Shown: positions 35,969 to 45,772, numbered from the stretch's first letter. The stretch is 64,000 bases of DNA from Pedobacter ginsengisoli (GCF_030244015.1 NZ_JASSYX010000001.1:1488001-1552000); one strand, 5' to 3'. Notes: a model not told the origin generated them from the sequence alone. A program made the numbers and translations.

Positions 35969-36568
35969 TTAAGAGACTTTTCTAACCAGCCTCTTTCTCA
36001 TTCTGCTTAAAGACTGCGGCGTGATACCCAAATAGCTCGCTAAATGGTATTGAGGGACTCTTTGAGCCAAATCCGGTCTTATTTCCAGCAAATTCAAATA
36101 GCGTTGCTCCGGTGTAGAAATCTTAAAATTATCAAATGCCATTTGACTTTTTGAGTGTAAATCTTCGGCAACAAGACGACACAGTTTTTCTAAGTTAGGA
36201 TATTTTGCAAAAAGTTCTTCATCTGGTTCTGAACTGCCTGCAATCAAAATAGAGTCCTCAAGACAATCCACATAATATTCAGATGGGGTATTGTTTATTG
36301 CCCCTGGAGGGTCAAGGGTCTCCGACTCAGTATAGAAAGCAGTGGTCTTTTCTTCCCCATCAACCATATAGTAGCATCTGATGCATCCTTTAATTACAAA
36401 ATAGGCATCCCTTGAGCGCTGACCTTCTTTCAATAAAATTGTTCCTTTCCTAAAACTTTTAAAAATGGCTAAATCTAAAATAACATTTTGCTCCTCTTCA
36501 GAGAGTTTTACATACTTCCCTAGAAAATTTAGCAGGATTTGATCCATTTTATCATTAGTCAATTGCAT
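35969..36568 (-). CDS. Crp/Fnr-family transcriptional regulator
   Basis: A 199-residue regulator with an N-terminal cyclic-nucleotide-binding-like beta-roll (about 25-115, FRKGTILLKEGQRSRDAYFV) and a C-terminal winged helix with YHLASYLGITPQSLSRMRKR as recognition element. The cAMP-phosphate cassette residues are not clearly kept, so the effector is unknown. No cysteine cluster. It is divergent from the secreted protein gene at 36747. Start at 36568; an alternative at 36547 would remove seven residues. Confidence 0.88.
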   Translation of the reverse strand: MQLTNDKMDQILLNFLGKYVKLSEEEQNVILDLAIFKSFRKGTILLKEGQRSRDAYFVIKGCIRCYYMVDGEEKTTAFYTESETLDPPGAINNTPSEYYVDCLEDSILIAGSSEPDEELFAKYPNLEKLCRLVAEDLHSKSQMAFDNFKISTPEQRYLNLLEIRPDLAQRVPQYHLASYLGITPQSLSRMRKRLVRKVS

Positions 36569-36746
36569 TTTTGTCAGGTTTAGAGGGTATGGGTGTTAAA
36601 TTTAATGTTTCCTGATGATTTATTAATTCCTGTAAAAAAAAATCACATGGAAATACAAGCAAATGTTCATTTCTTAACTTAAGTGAATGAGTTATGGCAT
36701 TTAGCCAATCTACCTTTGAATTATTGTTTAACCCCTAATTATTGAA

Positions 36747-37370
36747 ATGCAAAAGAAAATTTTATGGTTCGCGTTGATTTTTATGATGGCAGGCACGCTA
36801 AAAGTTAAAGCTCAATATTCCAAACAGGACAGTTCTTATAGAAAGTACTTTATAGGCAGTACCTTATTTATGATAGCTAATGTAGTGGCTGATAATAATC
36901 CGCCTGGAATGGTTTATCTGAACTTAGGTTATCGCATTACAGGAAAGGATGTGGTTTCACTTGAATTTAAAACCTGGAAATATGCCTGGCCAATTGGTAT
37001 TCCTTATGGAAAATCATTTGAAGCAGAAGGGGAAGGGTTTCCGGGGCATATTCGTGAATACGGCGTTTCACTTAATTATCAAAGATTTTTATGGAAGCAA
37101 CTTTTTGCTCAGGCTGACGTGATGCCTGCCTTGCAAAGTTTTGTAAATGATGATGGTAAGAAGATTGACAATGGCTTTCAAATCTTTAACACTTATTCTG
37201 TTGGTTATCACATTAAGCTTTTCAAGGACAGGCTTTTTTTTCAACCTTCAATAGCAATTACTCATCGTCCTTATCAATCAACAATGCCTGATTCCTTTAA
37301 ACAGGTTGACGATAAATGGTCAAGATTCTTCTTCGGGCAGCCGGGTTTGCATTTTGGGTATAATTTCTAG
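36747..37370 (+). CDS. Secreted barrel-like hypothetical protein
   Basis: A 207-residue protein with a signal peptide (about 1-22, KVKAQ). The mature sequence alternates strands (MVYLNLGYRITGKDVVSLEF, REYGVSLNYQRFL, YSVGYHIKLFKDRLFF) and ends QPGLHFGYNF, an aromatic closing strand, so an outer-membrane barrel is likely. It is divergent from a Crp-family regulator gene, 178 bases away, which may control it. Confidence 0.72.
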   Translation: MQKKILWFALIFMMAGTLKVKAQYSKQDSSYRKYFIGSTLFMIANVVADNNPPGMVYLNLGYRITGKDVVSLEFKTWKYAWPIGIPYGKSFEAEGEGFPGHIREYGVSLNYQRFLWKQLFAQADVMPALQSFVNDDGKKIDNGFQIFNTYSVGYHIKLFKDRLFFQPSIAITHRPYQSTMPDSFKQVDDKWSRFFFGQPGLHFGYNF

Positions 37371-37469
37371 TGTTTTTGCGGAGGTTGAGTGTAATTTGAA
37401 CTGTAATTGCTAATTTGCTTCTGTTGTAGCTCTTAATCAAAGTATCTTAAGAATTCGTATATTGTTAAT

Positions 37470-38087
37470 ATGAAACTCCGGATATTCATCACTGCTTTCT
37501 TTCCGGCGATGCTGCTTTCTTTAAACATATGCTACGGTCAGGAAAAGCGATTTCTGTTTGAGTTGACATCCTTCGAGGTAGATGATCAAAGTAAATTACC
37601 TAAACCTATTGATTTTCTTGCACAACCTGAAAAACTTAGGATCGCTTTGCATAGTGTTAGTGCGATGGGGCATAAGTTTTTTTACAGGGAACTACCTCAA
37701 GCTTATCGCGAGGATAAATCTTTTGGATTGTACCATATGATCTTTAGACCTAAAGATTATGCGAAATGGAATGAATTACGAGATGAAGCTGTAGGTAAAA
37801 AAACATATAAAATTAAAAAGGAGTGGGCAATTAAGATAGTCAAGGAAATAATCAGCAATGAAGCAGCCAGGGCCAAATTTGATATTTTTGCTTTTCATGT
37901 GAAACAGGAAGAAGTCACTAAGGAATATGATCTTAAGATCTTGGTGACTACTCCCAAGTTCCCCTGCAATGTTTATGTATATAAATTGAAGGGCAAAAAG
38001 TGGATTTTTTTGCGAAAGGAAATAGCCAAAGATTTTGTAGGATTTAGTAATCTGAGATATTTCGCTATTGTATCTGATTGGGAATAG
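37470..38087 (+). CDS. Secreted hypothetical protein
   Basis: A 205-residue protein with a signal peptide (about 1-23, NICYGQ) and no family I recognise. The mature part is lysine-rich, with mixed helix and strand (KEWAIKIVKEIISNEAARAK, LKILVTTPKFPCNVYVYKL). It lies 99 bases after the barrel gene on the same strand and converges on the sialidase-like gene; a small hairpin TCCCG/CGGGA with T residues at 38106-38123 may end transcription. Confidence 0.65.
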   Translation: MKLRIFITAFFPAMLLSLNICYGQEKRFLFELTSFEVDDQSKLPKPIDFLAQPEKLRIALHSVSAMGHKFFYRELPQAYREDKSFGLYHMIFRPKDYAKWNELRDEAVGKKTYKIKKEWAIKIVKEIISNEAARAKFDIFAFHVKQEEVTKEYDLKILVTTPKFPCNVYVYKLKGKKWIFLRKEIAKDFVGFSNLRYFAIVSDWE

Positions 38088-38160
38088 GATCTGGTACGGT
38101 CCTGATCCCGTATCGGGAATTTTATCCAGCTTGCGGCAAAAGATCAGTGATAGATGGAGA

Positions 38161-39195
38161 CTAAAGGGTCAATTTAATGTATTTGATCTTTTTACGCTCG
38201 GAGGTGTAGGTGATATGTACATGGCCATCACTACTTTGGATAATTGCTGGATACGAGTATTCCCCTTTTTGATGTTCTTCAAGCTTGTATATGTCCTTCC
38301 AGTCAATGCCATTATCGGATGATGCCAGTTTTAGTACTGAACGGCCTTCCCACCAATTTTTTCCGGCAGTGAGGGGGTTGTACACTAAAAGCTGCTTTCC
38401 ATTCGCAAGGCTTACCGCATCTGTTCCCGAATTTGGATTGGGTAAGTCAAGTGCTTTGAGCGGTTGCCAGGTTGCTCCGTTGTCTTTTGACCAGGTGCTT
38501 ACGATCACATTTTGTCTGCTTCGGCACAAAAGCTGCAGACTACCATCGTCATACTTGAGGATTGACGGCTGGATGACACCGTAGACCCCGTTATCTATTT
38601 TGATTTTTTTGAAATCAGTTCCCTCACTGTTACTTTTTTCTACGTGAATATTCCAGGTTTTTTCATCAAGGCTTTCGGTGCTCGAGCCGTACAGAATTTC
38701 CCCGTTTTCCATTTGTATGGGCTTATTTTTGATTGGGCCGTAAAAACCAGCGGGCAGCCGAACCGCTTCCGACCACGTTTTGCCATTGTCCTTTGAGGTT
38801 TTCATCTCGCCCCACCATGCCCTGGGATTTGGTCCGACTTTATAAAATAGCATCAGCAAACCGGCTTTGGTCATGAAGAGCACCGGATTCCAGCACGGAG
38901 ATGGTTTCCCATTTTCTTTGCCGGTGGCTATTACTTTTGGCTTGCTCCATGACTTTTCATCTCTTACTGAGGACCATATTTTTACATCTGCCGCTCCTTC
39001 ATTGGTGCCGCCAAACCATGCAGACATTATTTTACCATCTTCCAGTTCAACAATTGTTGAAGCATGGCAGGCTTTGAAAGGTGCTTCTTCAAAAATAAAT
39101 TCGGCTTTAATAACTTTTGGTTTTGGATGCTGAAAAAACTGGAGGTTAGACAGGGATCCAAGTATAACTAACCAAATTGACAGGCTCATGTTCAT
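38161..39195 (-). CDS. Sialidase-like BNR-repeat protein
   Basis: A 344-residue six-bladed propeller enzyme of the sialidase/BNR_2 group. It shows Asp-box repeats SKDNGKTW, SKDNGATW and SSDNGIDW, plus an N-terminal ACHASTIVELEDGKIMSAWF and PSPCWNPVLF. The N-terminus is hydrophobic (residues 1-20) and serves as signal peptide. Such proteins hydrolyse glycans in some cases, but the arginine triad of true sialidases cannot be confirmed by eye, so the substrate is open. Single gene. Confidence 0.8.
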   Translation of the reverse strand: MNMSLSIWLVILGSLSNLQFFQHPKPKVIKAEFIFEEAPFKACHASTIVELEDGKIMSAWFGGTNEGAADVKIWSSVRDEKSWSKPKVIATGKENGKPSPCWNPVLFMTKAGLLMLFYKVGPNPRAWWGEMKTSKDNGKTWSEAVRLPAGFYGPIKNKPIQMENGEILYGSSTESLDEKTWNIHVEKSNSEGTDFKKIKIDNGVYGVIQPSILKYDDGSLQLLCRSRQNVIVSTWSKDNGATWQPLKALDLPNPNSGTDAVSLANGKQLLVYNPLTAGKNWWEGRSVLKLASSDNGIDWKDIYKLEEHQKGEYSYPAIIQSSDGHVHITYTSERKKIKYIKLTL

Positions 39196-39380
39196 AGTCT
39201 TTTTTTAATTTGAAAATTTATCATGCCTGGTTTAAGCAGCAGGTTACGGATCTTATGCTACATAAATATATACATTTTTGTAAAACCTGCTGCGCTGTGG
39301 AGTTTTACGATCTGAAACTTTGCAATAAAAAAACCGAACAATTTTAAGGTCAGTATGTTAAATTAAGAAAACATACAGCT

Positions 39381-39749
39381 ATGAAATACGGTAAACAATT
39401 GAAAAAAATGATAAGGCAGGCTGACAATAGCACTGCCATGGTAGCAGTTGCTTTGATCAGCGGTGTGGCCGTGGGTGCAGCACTGGCGGTACTTTTTGCT
39501 CCAAAAAAAGGTGCAGAATTGAGAGATGATATTTCAAGTGCCCCGGGAAGGCTGGGCGGAACGCTTGCAGAGTTAATGGATGCCATCAAAGCAAAATTTG
39601 CGGTGGGTGCAGCACCAGAGGCTGAGCCGGAGCATCAGCAGAACGGGCAGGCGAAAGCCCGGGAGAGCGTTAAAAAACCTAAGTCGGATATCGGAGAGAT
39701 CATTCATCAGGGCCATCTTTCTAGTGACCCGGCTGTGCAACATAATTAA
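39381..39749 (+). CDS. YtxH-domain protein
   Basis: A 122-residue protein with one membrane helix (about 18-40, MVAVALISGVAVGAALAVLF) followed at once by the YtxH signature APKKGAELRDD and a charged, low-complexity tail. YtxH/GvpP-type proteins are linked to envelope stress in many bacteria; the precise role is unknown. Single gene, converging on the gene at 39767-41263 with a gap of 17 bases. Confidence 0.85.
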   Translation: MKYGKQLKKMIRQADNSTAMVAVALISGVAVGAALAVLFAPKKGAELRDDISSAPGRLGGTLAELMDAIKAKFAVGAAPEAEPEHQQNGQAKARESVKKPKSDIGEIIHQGHLSSDPAVQHN

Positions 39750-39766
39750 ACGCTGGGCGGTATAGA

Positions 39767-41263
39767 CTACTCTGGGGTTTTCTGTATGATTGTCAGTAGG
39801 ACTTCGTAAGCTGTTTTTTTCTCCCAGTGCGCTATGAGCCAGGCGATAAAGCTCAAACTGAAGATGTCTTTGTTTCCTGCGCTGTCCAGCTGGTTTAAAA
39901 CCGCTTTTTGAAAGGTGGATTCAGAGGCCATACCGGGTTTTTGCAGGTGTTTTTCTACCAGCTTCAGATAGGTTAACACGCGTTCCTCCGAAGCTTTCAA
40001 CAGGTACTTCTTATACCTTCGCTTGAAGCTGTTTAAGCGGGATATAGCCAGCTCAATGTTGGAGAATTGGGCATGGATCAAAATTTCCATCAGGTTTTTT
40101 CGGATGGTCCATAACATGCCCATTCTTTTTTCATACCAGGCATCGGTACGAGTCAGTAAGGTCAGCTGTTTCAAACTTTCCCGTTTATTGCACAGCGCTA
40201 AAAACATGGTCAGACATGCCCGCAGATCTTCAATATCTTCTGGTTTGGCGGTGGTTTTTGTATTGGAGAGCGATTTCTGCAATAGGGGTATCGCATTGTC
40301 TGCAGCGCCTGTAAAGTACAGTTTGAGCGCCAGGAGTAACTGATGGCGTAAATAAAACAGATCATGATACCGGTTATCTGTTGCCATTAAATCCATCATC
40401 TCCCTGAGATAGGAGTTGCTTTCTTCAAAGTCCATCTGCCGCAGATGAAAGTTTGCCAAAAAATATAGGATGGATATGTGATAAAAAAGATAGGACTGTA
40501 TTTTGCCGGTCTGGTCTTTCATAAACCGGTTTGTGCGGTTGATATATCGGGTGATCAATCCATAATTTTGCTGTATCGCCGCATACTCATTGGCAATGAA
40601 AAGAATTTGATAAATGGACTTATAGGTCATCAGGTCCTGTGCGGAAATTTTGTATTTCCTGATCGTGATGACCATCAGGGCCGTCAAATTAACGATCTTC
40701 CCTTTCAGGTGGATCTCCTGTAATTCCTGTCTCAAAAAGGCATAGGCCATATTGAGCTTTGCCTCGCGTTGCATATTGGACTGGTTCCGCGAAAACCGGG
40801 CTGTCAGCGCCTCGAAGTCTTCTGCTCCAGGCAGATGTGCATACTGCAGCTTCAGCAGCAAAAGCTCGTTCAGCAAGTTAAACTGCTCCAAATGTTCTGC
40901 AAGCCGTTCGGCATTATCTAAACATTTGAATGCGATCCTGACTACATCATTTTCCAACAGAAAACGTCCGACCACGACTAGGCGCAGGGCTTCATAGGTG
41001 TCAGAATGATTGCTTTCAAAGGTTTTCTGTGATAAGAACAGCAACAAATTGTCCTGGAGCCTTTTCCGTAAAGCATAGTACGCATCCTTATTTTTCTCTG
41101 ATTCGTAAAGCTTGTCCAGTCCATTGATATCGTCAGTTTCTATCAAATCGAGTAGCTGGAGGTTCTTGACATCGACTCTCTTGTTTTTTCGTTGTAAAAA
41201 TTGCCTGAAAAGCTTTTTATCGCTGCTGTTGAGCAGGTTCATCAGCTCCAGAATTGAGTCCAT
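39767..41263 (-). CDS. Hypothetical helical-repeat protein
   Basis: A 498-residue cytoplasmic protein that appears all-helical. Paired helices of about 35-40 residues (LLNELLLLKLQYAHLPGAED, FLANFHLRQMDFEESNSYLR, KSLSNTKTTAKPEDIEDLRA) suggest a TPR-like solenoid. There is no signal peptide, membrane segment or catalytic motif. The ATG at 41263 is preferred to a TTG 30 bases upstream. I do not recognise the family. Divergent from yiaA at 41393 across 129 bases. Confidence 0.75.
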   Translation of the reverse strand: MDSILELMNLLNSSDKKLFRQFLQRKNKRVDVKNLQLLDLIETDDINGLDKLYESEKNKDAYYALRKRLQDNLLLFLSQKTFESNHSDTYEALRLVVVGRFLLENDVVRIAFKCLDNAERLAEHLEQFNLLNELLLLKLQYAHLPGAEDFEALTARFSRNQSNMQREAKLNMAYAFLRQELQEIHLKGKIVNLTALMVITIRKYKISAQDLMTYKSIYQILFIANEYAAIQQNYGLITRYINRTNRFMKDQTGKIQSYLFYHISILYFLANFHLRQMDFEESNSYLREMMDLMATDNRYHDLFYLRHQLLLALKLYFTGAADNAIPLLQKSLSNTKTTAKPEDIEDLRACLTMFLALCNKRESLKQLTLLTRTDAWYEKRMGMLWTIRKNLMEILIHAQFSNIELAISRLNSFKRRYKKYLLKASEERVLTYLKLVEKHLQKPGMASESTFQKAVLNQLDSAGNKDIFSLSFIAWLIAHWEKKTAYEVLLTIIQKTPE

Positions 41264-41392
41264 ATCGATATGTTTATACACATAAAAGTACAATAATTAC
41301 GAGATGATATCGTCAGTAATTTTCAGATATTGATTTTTTCAGGTTTGTTTTACATCCGACATTCGTTTCATATCAATAAAAAAACAACAGAT

Positions 41393-41860
41393 ATGGAAAC
41401 GCTACAACAAAGAACAGAAGAGAATTCAGTCATCGTAAAACATGACGGGCATGTCAGAAGCCCATTTAAACCAACTGCCGCATTTATCGGTGCCTCTTGG
41501 TTTGCGTTATTGACAGGATCAGTGGGATATTGCATCGGTCTGTGGAATGCAAGTATAGAGCTGAACGAAAAAGGCTATTACTTTACTATTTTATTATTTG
41601 GCCTATTTGCGGTAATCTCCGTTCAAAAAAGCGTCAGGGACCGGGCAGAGGGGCTTGCCGTTACGGATCTTTATTATGGCCTGAGCTGGTTTGCTACTAT
41701 TGCGGCAATGGTACTGCTGACGATTGGCCTGTGGAATGCAGATCTTGCCCGAAGTGAGAAGGGTTTTTATGCCATGGCGTTCTCACTGAGTTTGTTTTCT
41801 GCGATTGCTGTACAAAAGAATACCCGCGATGCAAAGTTGCTGGGTGATAGTGAACTGTAA
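41393..41860 (+). CDS. YiaA/YiaB-family inner-membrane protein
   Basis: A 155-residue membrane protein with two copies of the YiaAB two-helix unit: AFIGASWFALLTGSVGYCIG with ISVQKSVRDRAEG, then GLSWFATIAAMVLLTIGLWN with IAVQKNTRDAKL. In each copy a GLWNA...EKG(Y/F) loop joins the two helices. Four membrane helices in total. Function unknown in any organism, to my knowledge. The start at 41393 (METLQQR) is preferred to a TTG upstream. The PorT-like gene follows after 10 bases. Confidence 0.88.
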   Translation: METLQQRTEENSVIVKHDGHVRSPFKPTAAFIGASWFALLTGSVGYCIGLWNASIELNEKGYYFTILLFGLFAVISVQKSVRDRAEGLAVTDLYYGLSWFATIAAMVLLTIGLWNADLARSEKGFYAMAFSLSLFSAIAVQKNTRDAKLLGDSEL

Positions 41861-41870
41861 TTGGTGATTT

Positions 41871-42608
41871 ATGAGAAATCAAATGAAATGTGCTGCGCTG
41901 TTTTTATTGCTGTTCGCTATGAGTGCTGAATGCCTGGCACAGGATGGATCGCAGAGAATAAAATTCGGTATAAAAGCGGGATTTAACCTGTCCTATTTTA
42001 CGGATGATGTTGCTCCTTTTGATCAGCCGGATGAAAGTTTAAGCGCTTTTAAGCGCGGTGAAAGGCCTTCTTTTGTGCCGGGAATAACTATAGATGTGCG
42101 ACTGGGCAGGGGATTTTCATTTATTACCGAACTGCTGTACAATACCAAGGGGATGGAATACGATGAACAAGTTCCCTGGATAGTTATTATAGACAGGGAA
42201 GGGAAGGAAAATAGTGCTTACAATCATTTTAAGTACAAAATCAACTACCTGGAACTGCCGCTTCTACTCAATTATAATTTTAGTAAAAGAACCGCTAAAA
42301 CCTATTGGAAGGTATATACGGGCATTGCGCCTGCTGTTGTGATCAGCAGCAAAACCAAAATGGATTATTACAAGGAAAGTGACATCCAGCAGGATGCCAA
42401 ATCAAAACTTCAGGATACAAGGTTCTTTAACCATAGCTTTATTGCCGGCATCAAAATGGGCGATGGTTTGGGGACCTTGTATGAAGGGTATATAGATCTA
42501 AGGGTAAGTTATACCCTTTCTCCGGTGTTTAATAGAGCGCTCAACGATACGGGCGGGAATCTGGATACCCGAATGTATACCTTTACTATGTCATTTGGAA
42601 TAAAGTAA
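41871..42608 (+). CDS. PorT-family outer-membrane protein
   Basis: A 245-residue barrel protein with a signal peptide (about 1-23, ECLAQ) and the PorT-like opening IKFGIKAGFNLSYFTDD. The central part is YLELPLLLNYNF followed by YWKVYTGIAPAVVISS, and the end is YTFTMSFGIK. PorT-family proteins are usually eight-strand barrels; most members outside Porphyromonas have no assigned role. It is in an operon with yiaA and converges on the NTF2-like gene with a gap of 4 bases. Confidence 0.85.
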   Translation: MRNQMKCAALFLLLFAMSAECLAQDGSQRIKFGIKAGFNLSYFTDDVAPFDQPDESLSAFKRGERPSFVPGITIDVRLGRGFSFITELLYNTKGMEYDEQVPWIVIIDREGKENSAYNHFKYKINYLELPLLLNYNFSKRTAKTYWKVYTGIAPAVVISSKTKMDYYKESDIQQDAKSKLQDTRFFNHSFIAGIKMGDGLGTLYEGYIDLRVSYTLSPVFNRALNDTGGNLDTRMYTFTMSFGIK

Positions 42609-42612
42609 AATC

Positions 42613-43008
42613 TTAAGGACGGTTCACCGTGATGTGTTCTGTGACATCTGTCTTTTGTTTGTCGGATGGGATTACAAATGCTTTTAATTCTGCCATCTTG
42701 CCCTCGCGGAACCTCCAGACATCACAATAGTCTGAATCTACAACTTTACCGTCCTGATCTTTCATGCTGATTTTACCGATCGCGGTGACGTAGTCGCCAT
42801 CTGCGATGATCTGATCGACATGAAACCGCGGGGGTTCCAGGTAGTTTTCTTTCATATATTGACGAACGGCGTCTTTGCCATTTAGGATCTGCTCCCCGAC
42901 AAATACCCATAGGGTATCTTCGGTACAATAGGTCAGAAAGCCTTCATAGTCTTTCTTAGCAATCAAAGCGTTTGCCTTTTGAAGTATCTCTTTATTTTCT
43001 TTTGTCAT
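42613..43008 (-). CDS. NTF2/SnoaL-like protein
   Basis: A 131-residue cone-shaped NTF2-like fold: three N-terminal helices (NALIAKKDYEGFLTYCTEDT), the strand FVGEQILNGKDAVRQYM, then GDYVTAIGKISMKDQDGKVV and YCDVWRFREGKMAELKAF, the standard closing strands of a SnoaL/NTF2 protein. These are small-molecule-binding proteins or isomerases; the ligand is unknown. Divergent from the SDR gene, which suggests a shared pathway only weakly. Confidence 0.85.
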   Translation of the reverse strand: MTKENKEILQKANALIAKKDYEGFLTYCTEDTLWVFVGEQILNGKDAVRQYMKENYLEPPRFHVDQIIADGDYVTAIGKISMKDQDGKVVDSDYCDVWRFREGKMAELKAFVIPSDKQKTDVTEHITVNRP

Positions 43009-43193
43009 GATCTACATATTTGTGTTTCTTCTCTTGCTAACAATTTGTGGTTCTGGTAGTTTTGATCTTGTGAAACTTTAGGACTTTAATCCAATTATTA
43101 CAATACTGTCGCAAACGACCCTATATTTTGTCATGACTGCACAGTATGTAAATCAGTATTTTATTACAAATTCGATTATCAAATAGCTACAAT

Positions 43194-44009
43194 ATGTTAT
43201 TACAAAATAAAAATGCAATTATATATGGCGCAGGCGGATCACTTGGAGGAGCCGTTGCCACTGCACTTGCAGGCCAGGGTGCCCATGTATTCCTGACAGG
43301 TTATCATCTGGAGAGCATAAAAAGAACAGCCAGTAAAATTGAGGCGGCAGGTGGAAAGGTTTCCATTGACCAGGTAGACGCCAGAAATGAAAAATCGGTA
43401 AATGACCATATAAATTCTGTATTGCATACAGTAGGATCTGTGGATATCTCATTTAATGCGATAGGCTGGCAGGACACACAGGACATTCCACTAACAGATA
43501 TGGCGCTGGAGGATTTTATGCGCCCAATAAATATTGCTTTGGAAACACAGTTTATAACAGCGACAGCTGCCGGAAGGGCAATGAAATCACATAAGCCTGG
43601 AGTGATCCTTTCACTTACTGCTACGCCAGGAGGTATAGGATATGCCAATGTAGGCGGGTTTGGCCCTGCGTGTAACGGCGTTGAAGGCTTTTCACGTAAC
43701 CTTGCATCCGAATTGGGCCCCTATGGCATTCGTGTAGTGAATATCCGTTCGGCTGGATCTCCTGATTCGAGACCCTTTAGGGAAGCCTTAGAATCAGGCG
43801 GGGATGAGGTAAAAGGTTTTCTCAAAAAATTGGAAGACGATACCATGTTGAAACAGCTCCCGCTTATGGAAGATATAGCCAATACAGCAGTATTTCTATC
43901 GTCATCGATGGCAGGCAAAATTACAGGTGTTACCATTGATGTAACTGCCGGTACTACAAGTGCATTAAATTATAAAGTCACCAATATTGCATTCCTGAAA
44001 AGTGTATAA
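43194..44009 (+). CDS. SDR-family protein with unusual active site
   Basis: A 271-residue Rossmann-fold protein of the short-chain dehydrogenase family. The cofactor loop is IYGAGGSLGGAVA and the N-x-A motif is FNAIGW in place of NNAG. Where classical members have YxxxK, this sequence reads FGPAC within GGFGPACNGVEGF, so both catalytic Tyr and Lys appear to be missing. The later motif SELGPYGIRVVNIRSAGSPD is typical. It may be a non-classical subgroup or a binding protein. Single gene, converging on the L,D-transpeptidase gene. Confidence 0.85.
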   Translation: MLLQNKNAIIYGAGGSLGGAVATALAGQGAHVFLTGYHLESIKRTASKIEAAGGKVSIDQVDARNEKSVNDHINSVLHTVGSVDISFNAIGWQDTQDIPLTDMALEDFMRPINIALETQFITATAAGRAMKSHKPGVILSLTATPGGIGYANVGGFGPACNGVEGFSRNLASELGPYGIRVVNIRSAGSPDSRPFREALESGGDEVKGFLKKLEDDTMLKQLPLMEDIANTAVFLSSSMAGKITGVTIDVTAGTTSALNYKVTNIAFLKSV

Positions 44010-44026
44010 GTGTTTCATCCTATTGA

Positions 44027-45667
44027 TTAATCTTCAATCAGCATTTTGGCCAGCGTATCGTCTCTGTTATAAATATCCTTTCTGAAATTAAGCAGGTTTT
44101 TTCGGTCGGTAAAAGCTGTGAAATAAGCAATAAAAACAGGGATTTTATGCTTCAGGGTAACATATTGCTCTACACCCCGGTCCATGCTGTTTTTGATCTT
44201 TTGCTCGTCCCAGTTGTCGTAGTCCTGCAGCAGAAAGGCAGCCAGTTTAAATGGCTCGCTTACCCTGATGCAGCCGTGGCTGAATGCCCTCGAACTTTCA
44301 TTAAAAAGTGATTTGGCCGGGCTGTCGTGAAGGTAGATGTTGTAACTGTTTGGAAATAAAAATTTTACAAGGCCCAATGAGTTTTGCGGACCCGGTTTCT
44401 GTCTTACGACGGGAATCCCGTCTCTGTAGCCGGTAATCTCCATTTGGTGGCTGTTGATGTATCCGCGGTTTCGCTTCATTGCTGGCATGATTTCATTGCG
44501 GACGATGCTTTCAGGTACATTCCAGTAAGGACTGAACACCACATATCTCATATCACCAGAAAATATAACTGTGCGGTGTATCGATTGTCCGACCACCACA
44601 TTGCAACTCCATAGCAGGCTGTCTGAATGATATACATGCAGCTTAAATTCTGGAATATTGACACCTAAATACGTAGAATCCATATGTACAGGCAGCCAAC
44701 GGCTTCTTTCCATATTGACCAGAATCTGCCTGATCCGTTTAGTCAGCGGTACATTCATTTCATCCAGTGTGCCTTTCCCTATAAGCCCGTCGCCTGGGAG
44801 ACCGTGCCTGCTTTGAAAACTTTTCGTGGCGGTTTCCAGCGCTTCGTCATAAATGTAGCTGAGCGTGTCGCCCTTAAAATCACCCAGTTTAAAAAGTCTT
44901 TTTTTTATTGCGGCTATTGGTGCTGCCGAATCGCCCGGTTTATAAGATTTGGTCGTCCTGGCTATAGGAGTCCATATGGGGTCTTCTTTTTGCAGTTGCC
45001 GATAGTGAGACAAATGCTGTTTCAAGAGGTCGTATTGCCTGTATACCGGTGCAGCAGTTTTCGATGCCTTTTCGGGAGCACTGATCAGGCTGTCCAGATA
45101 AGCTGCATAGGATAGCTTCTTTCTCGGGAGATACCATTGCGAAGATTTGCTGATGGACGGATCCATGCCTTCCCAGGCTAGTTTTGCAAAGACGAAATAG
45201 TTGGCCGTCAGCATCAGCTCCAATTTCACATCTGGTGTGCCGGTTGCTTTGGCATACAATAGCGAATCCAGGATGTTTCTGTAAGGGGTTTCCTGAGATA
45301 TGCCTTCATTTTTAAGATTTTTTACACGGTCGGCCAGGTTTCCTGCCTGTTCTATCAACCGGTTGTCGGCATACCATGCATAGGCAAGGTTGCGACCACC
45401 ATAAAATTCGCGGATCGCTGCCGCATAGGGTTGAAATAGGGGATACTTGTTTATAAAGCTATCGATTTCCATAGAATCCAGAAACCGGTTTTGCTCCGCA
45501 CTAAAGTTGCCGGGAATGGTTTTGTTCCATTCTTTGATGGCTTTGGATTTTTCTTGATTTTGTTTTTTGGCTTTTTTCTCCTGTCTGCAGCCTGCAATGC
45601 TTATAGCGCAGCAGATGCAAAGGAATGCAATGTAGATTTTACCGAACTTGAAACTGAAGGCTAACAT
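44027..45667 (-). CDS. L,D-transpeptidase (YcbB/LdtD-like) lipoprotein
   Basis: A 546-residue peptidoglycan cross-linking enzyme. It begins with a lipobox (SIAGC), then a large helical scaffold domain (about 60-240), a peptidoglycan-binding segment (about 245-305, SFQSRHGLPGDGLIGKGTLD) and a YkuD catalytic domain (about 320-480) with YLHDSPAKSLFNESSRAFSH as the approach and SHGCIRV holding the catalytic Cys. This is the LdtD/YcbB layout that makes 3-3 crosslinks in periplasmic peptidoglycan. The ATG at 45667 is preferred to a TTG three bases upstream. Confidence 0.92.
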   Translation of the reverse strand: MLAFSFKFGKIYIAFLCICCAISIAGCRQEKKAKKQNQEKSKAIKEWNKTIPGNFSAEQNRFLDSMEIDSFINKYPLFQPYAAAIREFYGGRNLAYAWYADNRLIEQAGNLADRVKNLKNEGISQETPYRNILDSLLYAKATGTPDVKLELMLTANYFVFAKLAWEGMDPSISKSSQWYLPRKKLSYAAYLDSLISAPEKASKTAAPVYRQYDLLKQHLSHYRQLQKEDPIWTPIARTTKSYKPGDSAAPIAAIKKRLFKLGDFKGDTLSYIYDEALETATKSFQSRHGLPGDGLIGKGTLDEMNVPLTKRIRQILVNMERSRWLPVHMDSTYLGVNIPEFKLHVYHSDSLLWSCNVVVGQSIHRTVIFSGDMRYVVFSPYWNVPESIVRNEIMPAMKRNRGYINSHQMEITGYRDGIPVVRQKPGPQNSLGLVKFLFPNSYNIYLHDSPAKSLFNESSRAFSHGCIRVSEPFKLAAFLLQDYDNWDEQKIKNSMDRGVEQYVTLKHKIPVFIAYFTAFTDRKNLLNFRKDIYNRDDTLAKMLIED

Positions 45668-45772
45668 CAAATTTAAGCGTCTAAACTAGTTTTTTTTAAA
45701 TATAAAGTAATTAGACTATAGTTAGCAAGTTTGATCATGGTGGACTCCCTTCAAAAAAAATTAAAAAAATTT

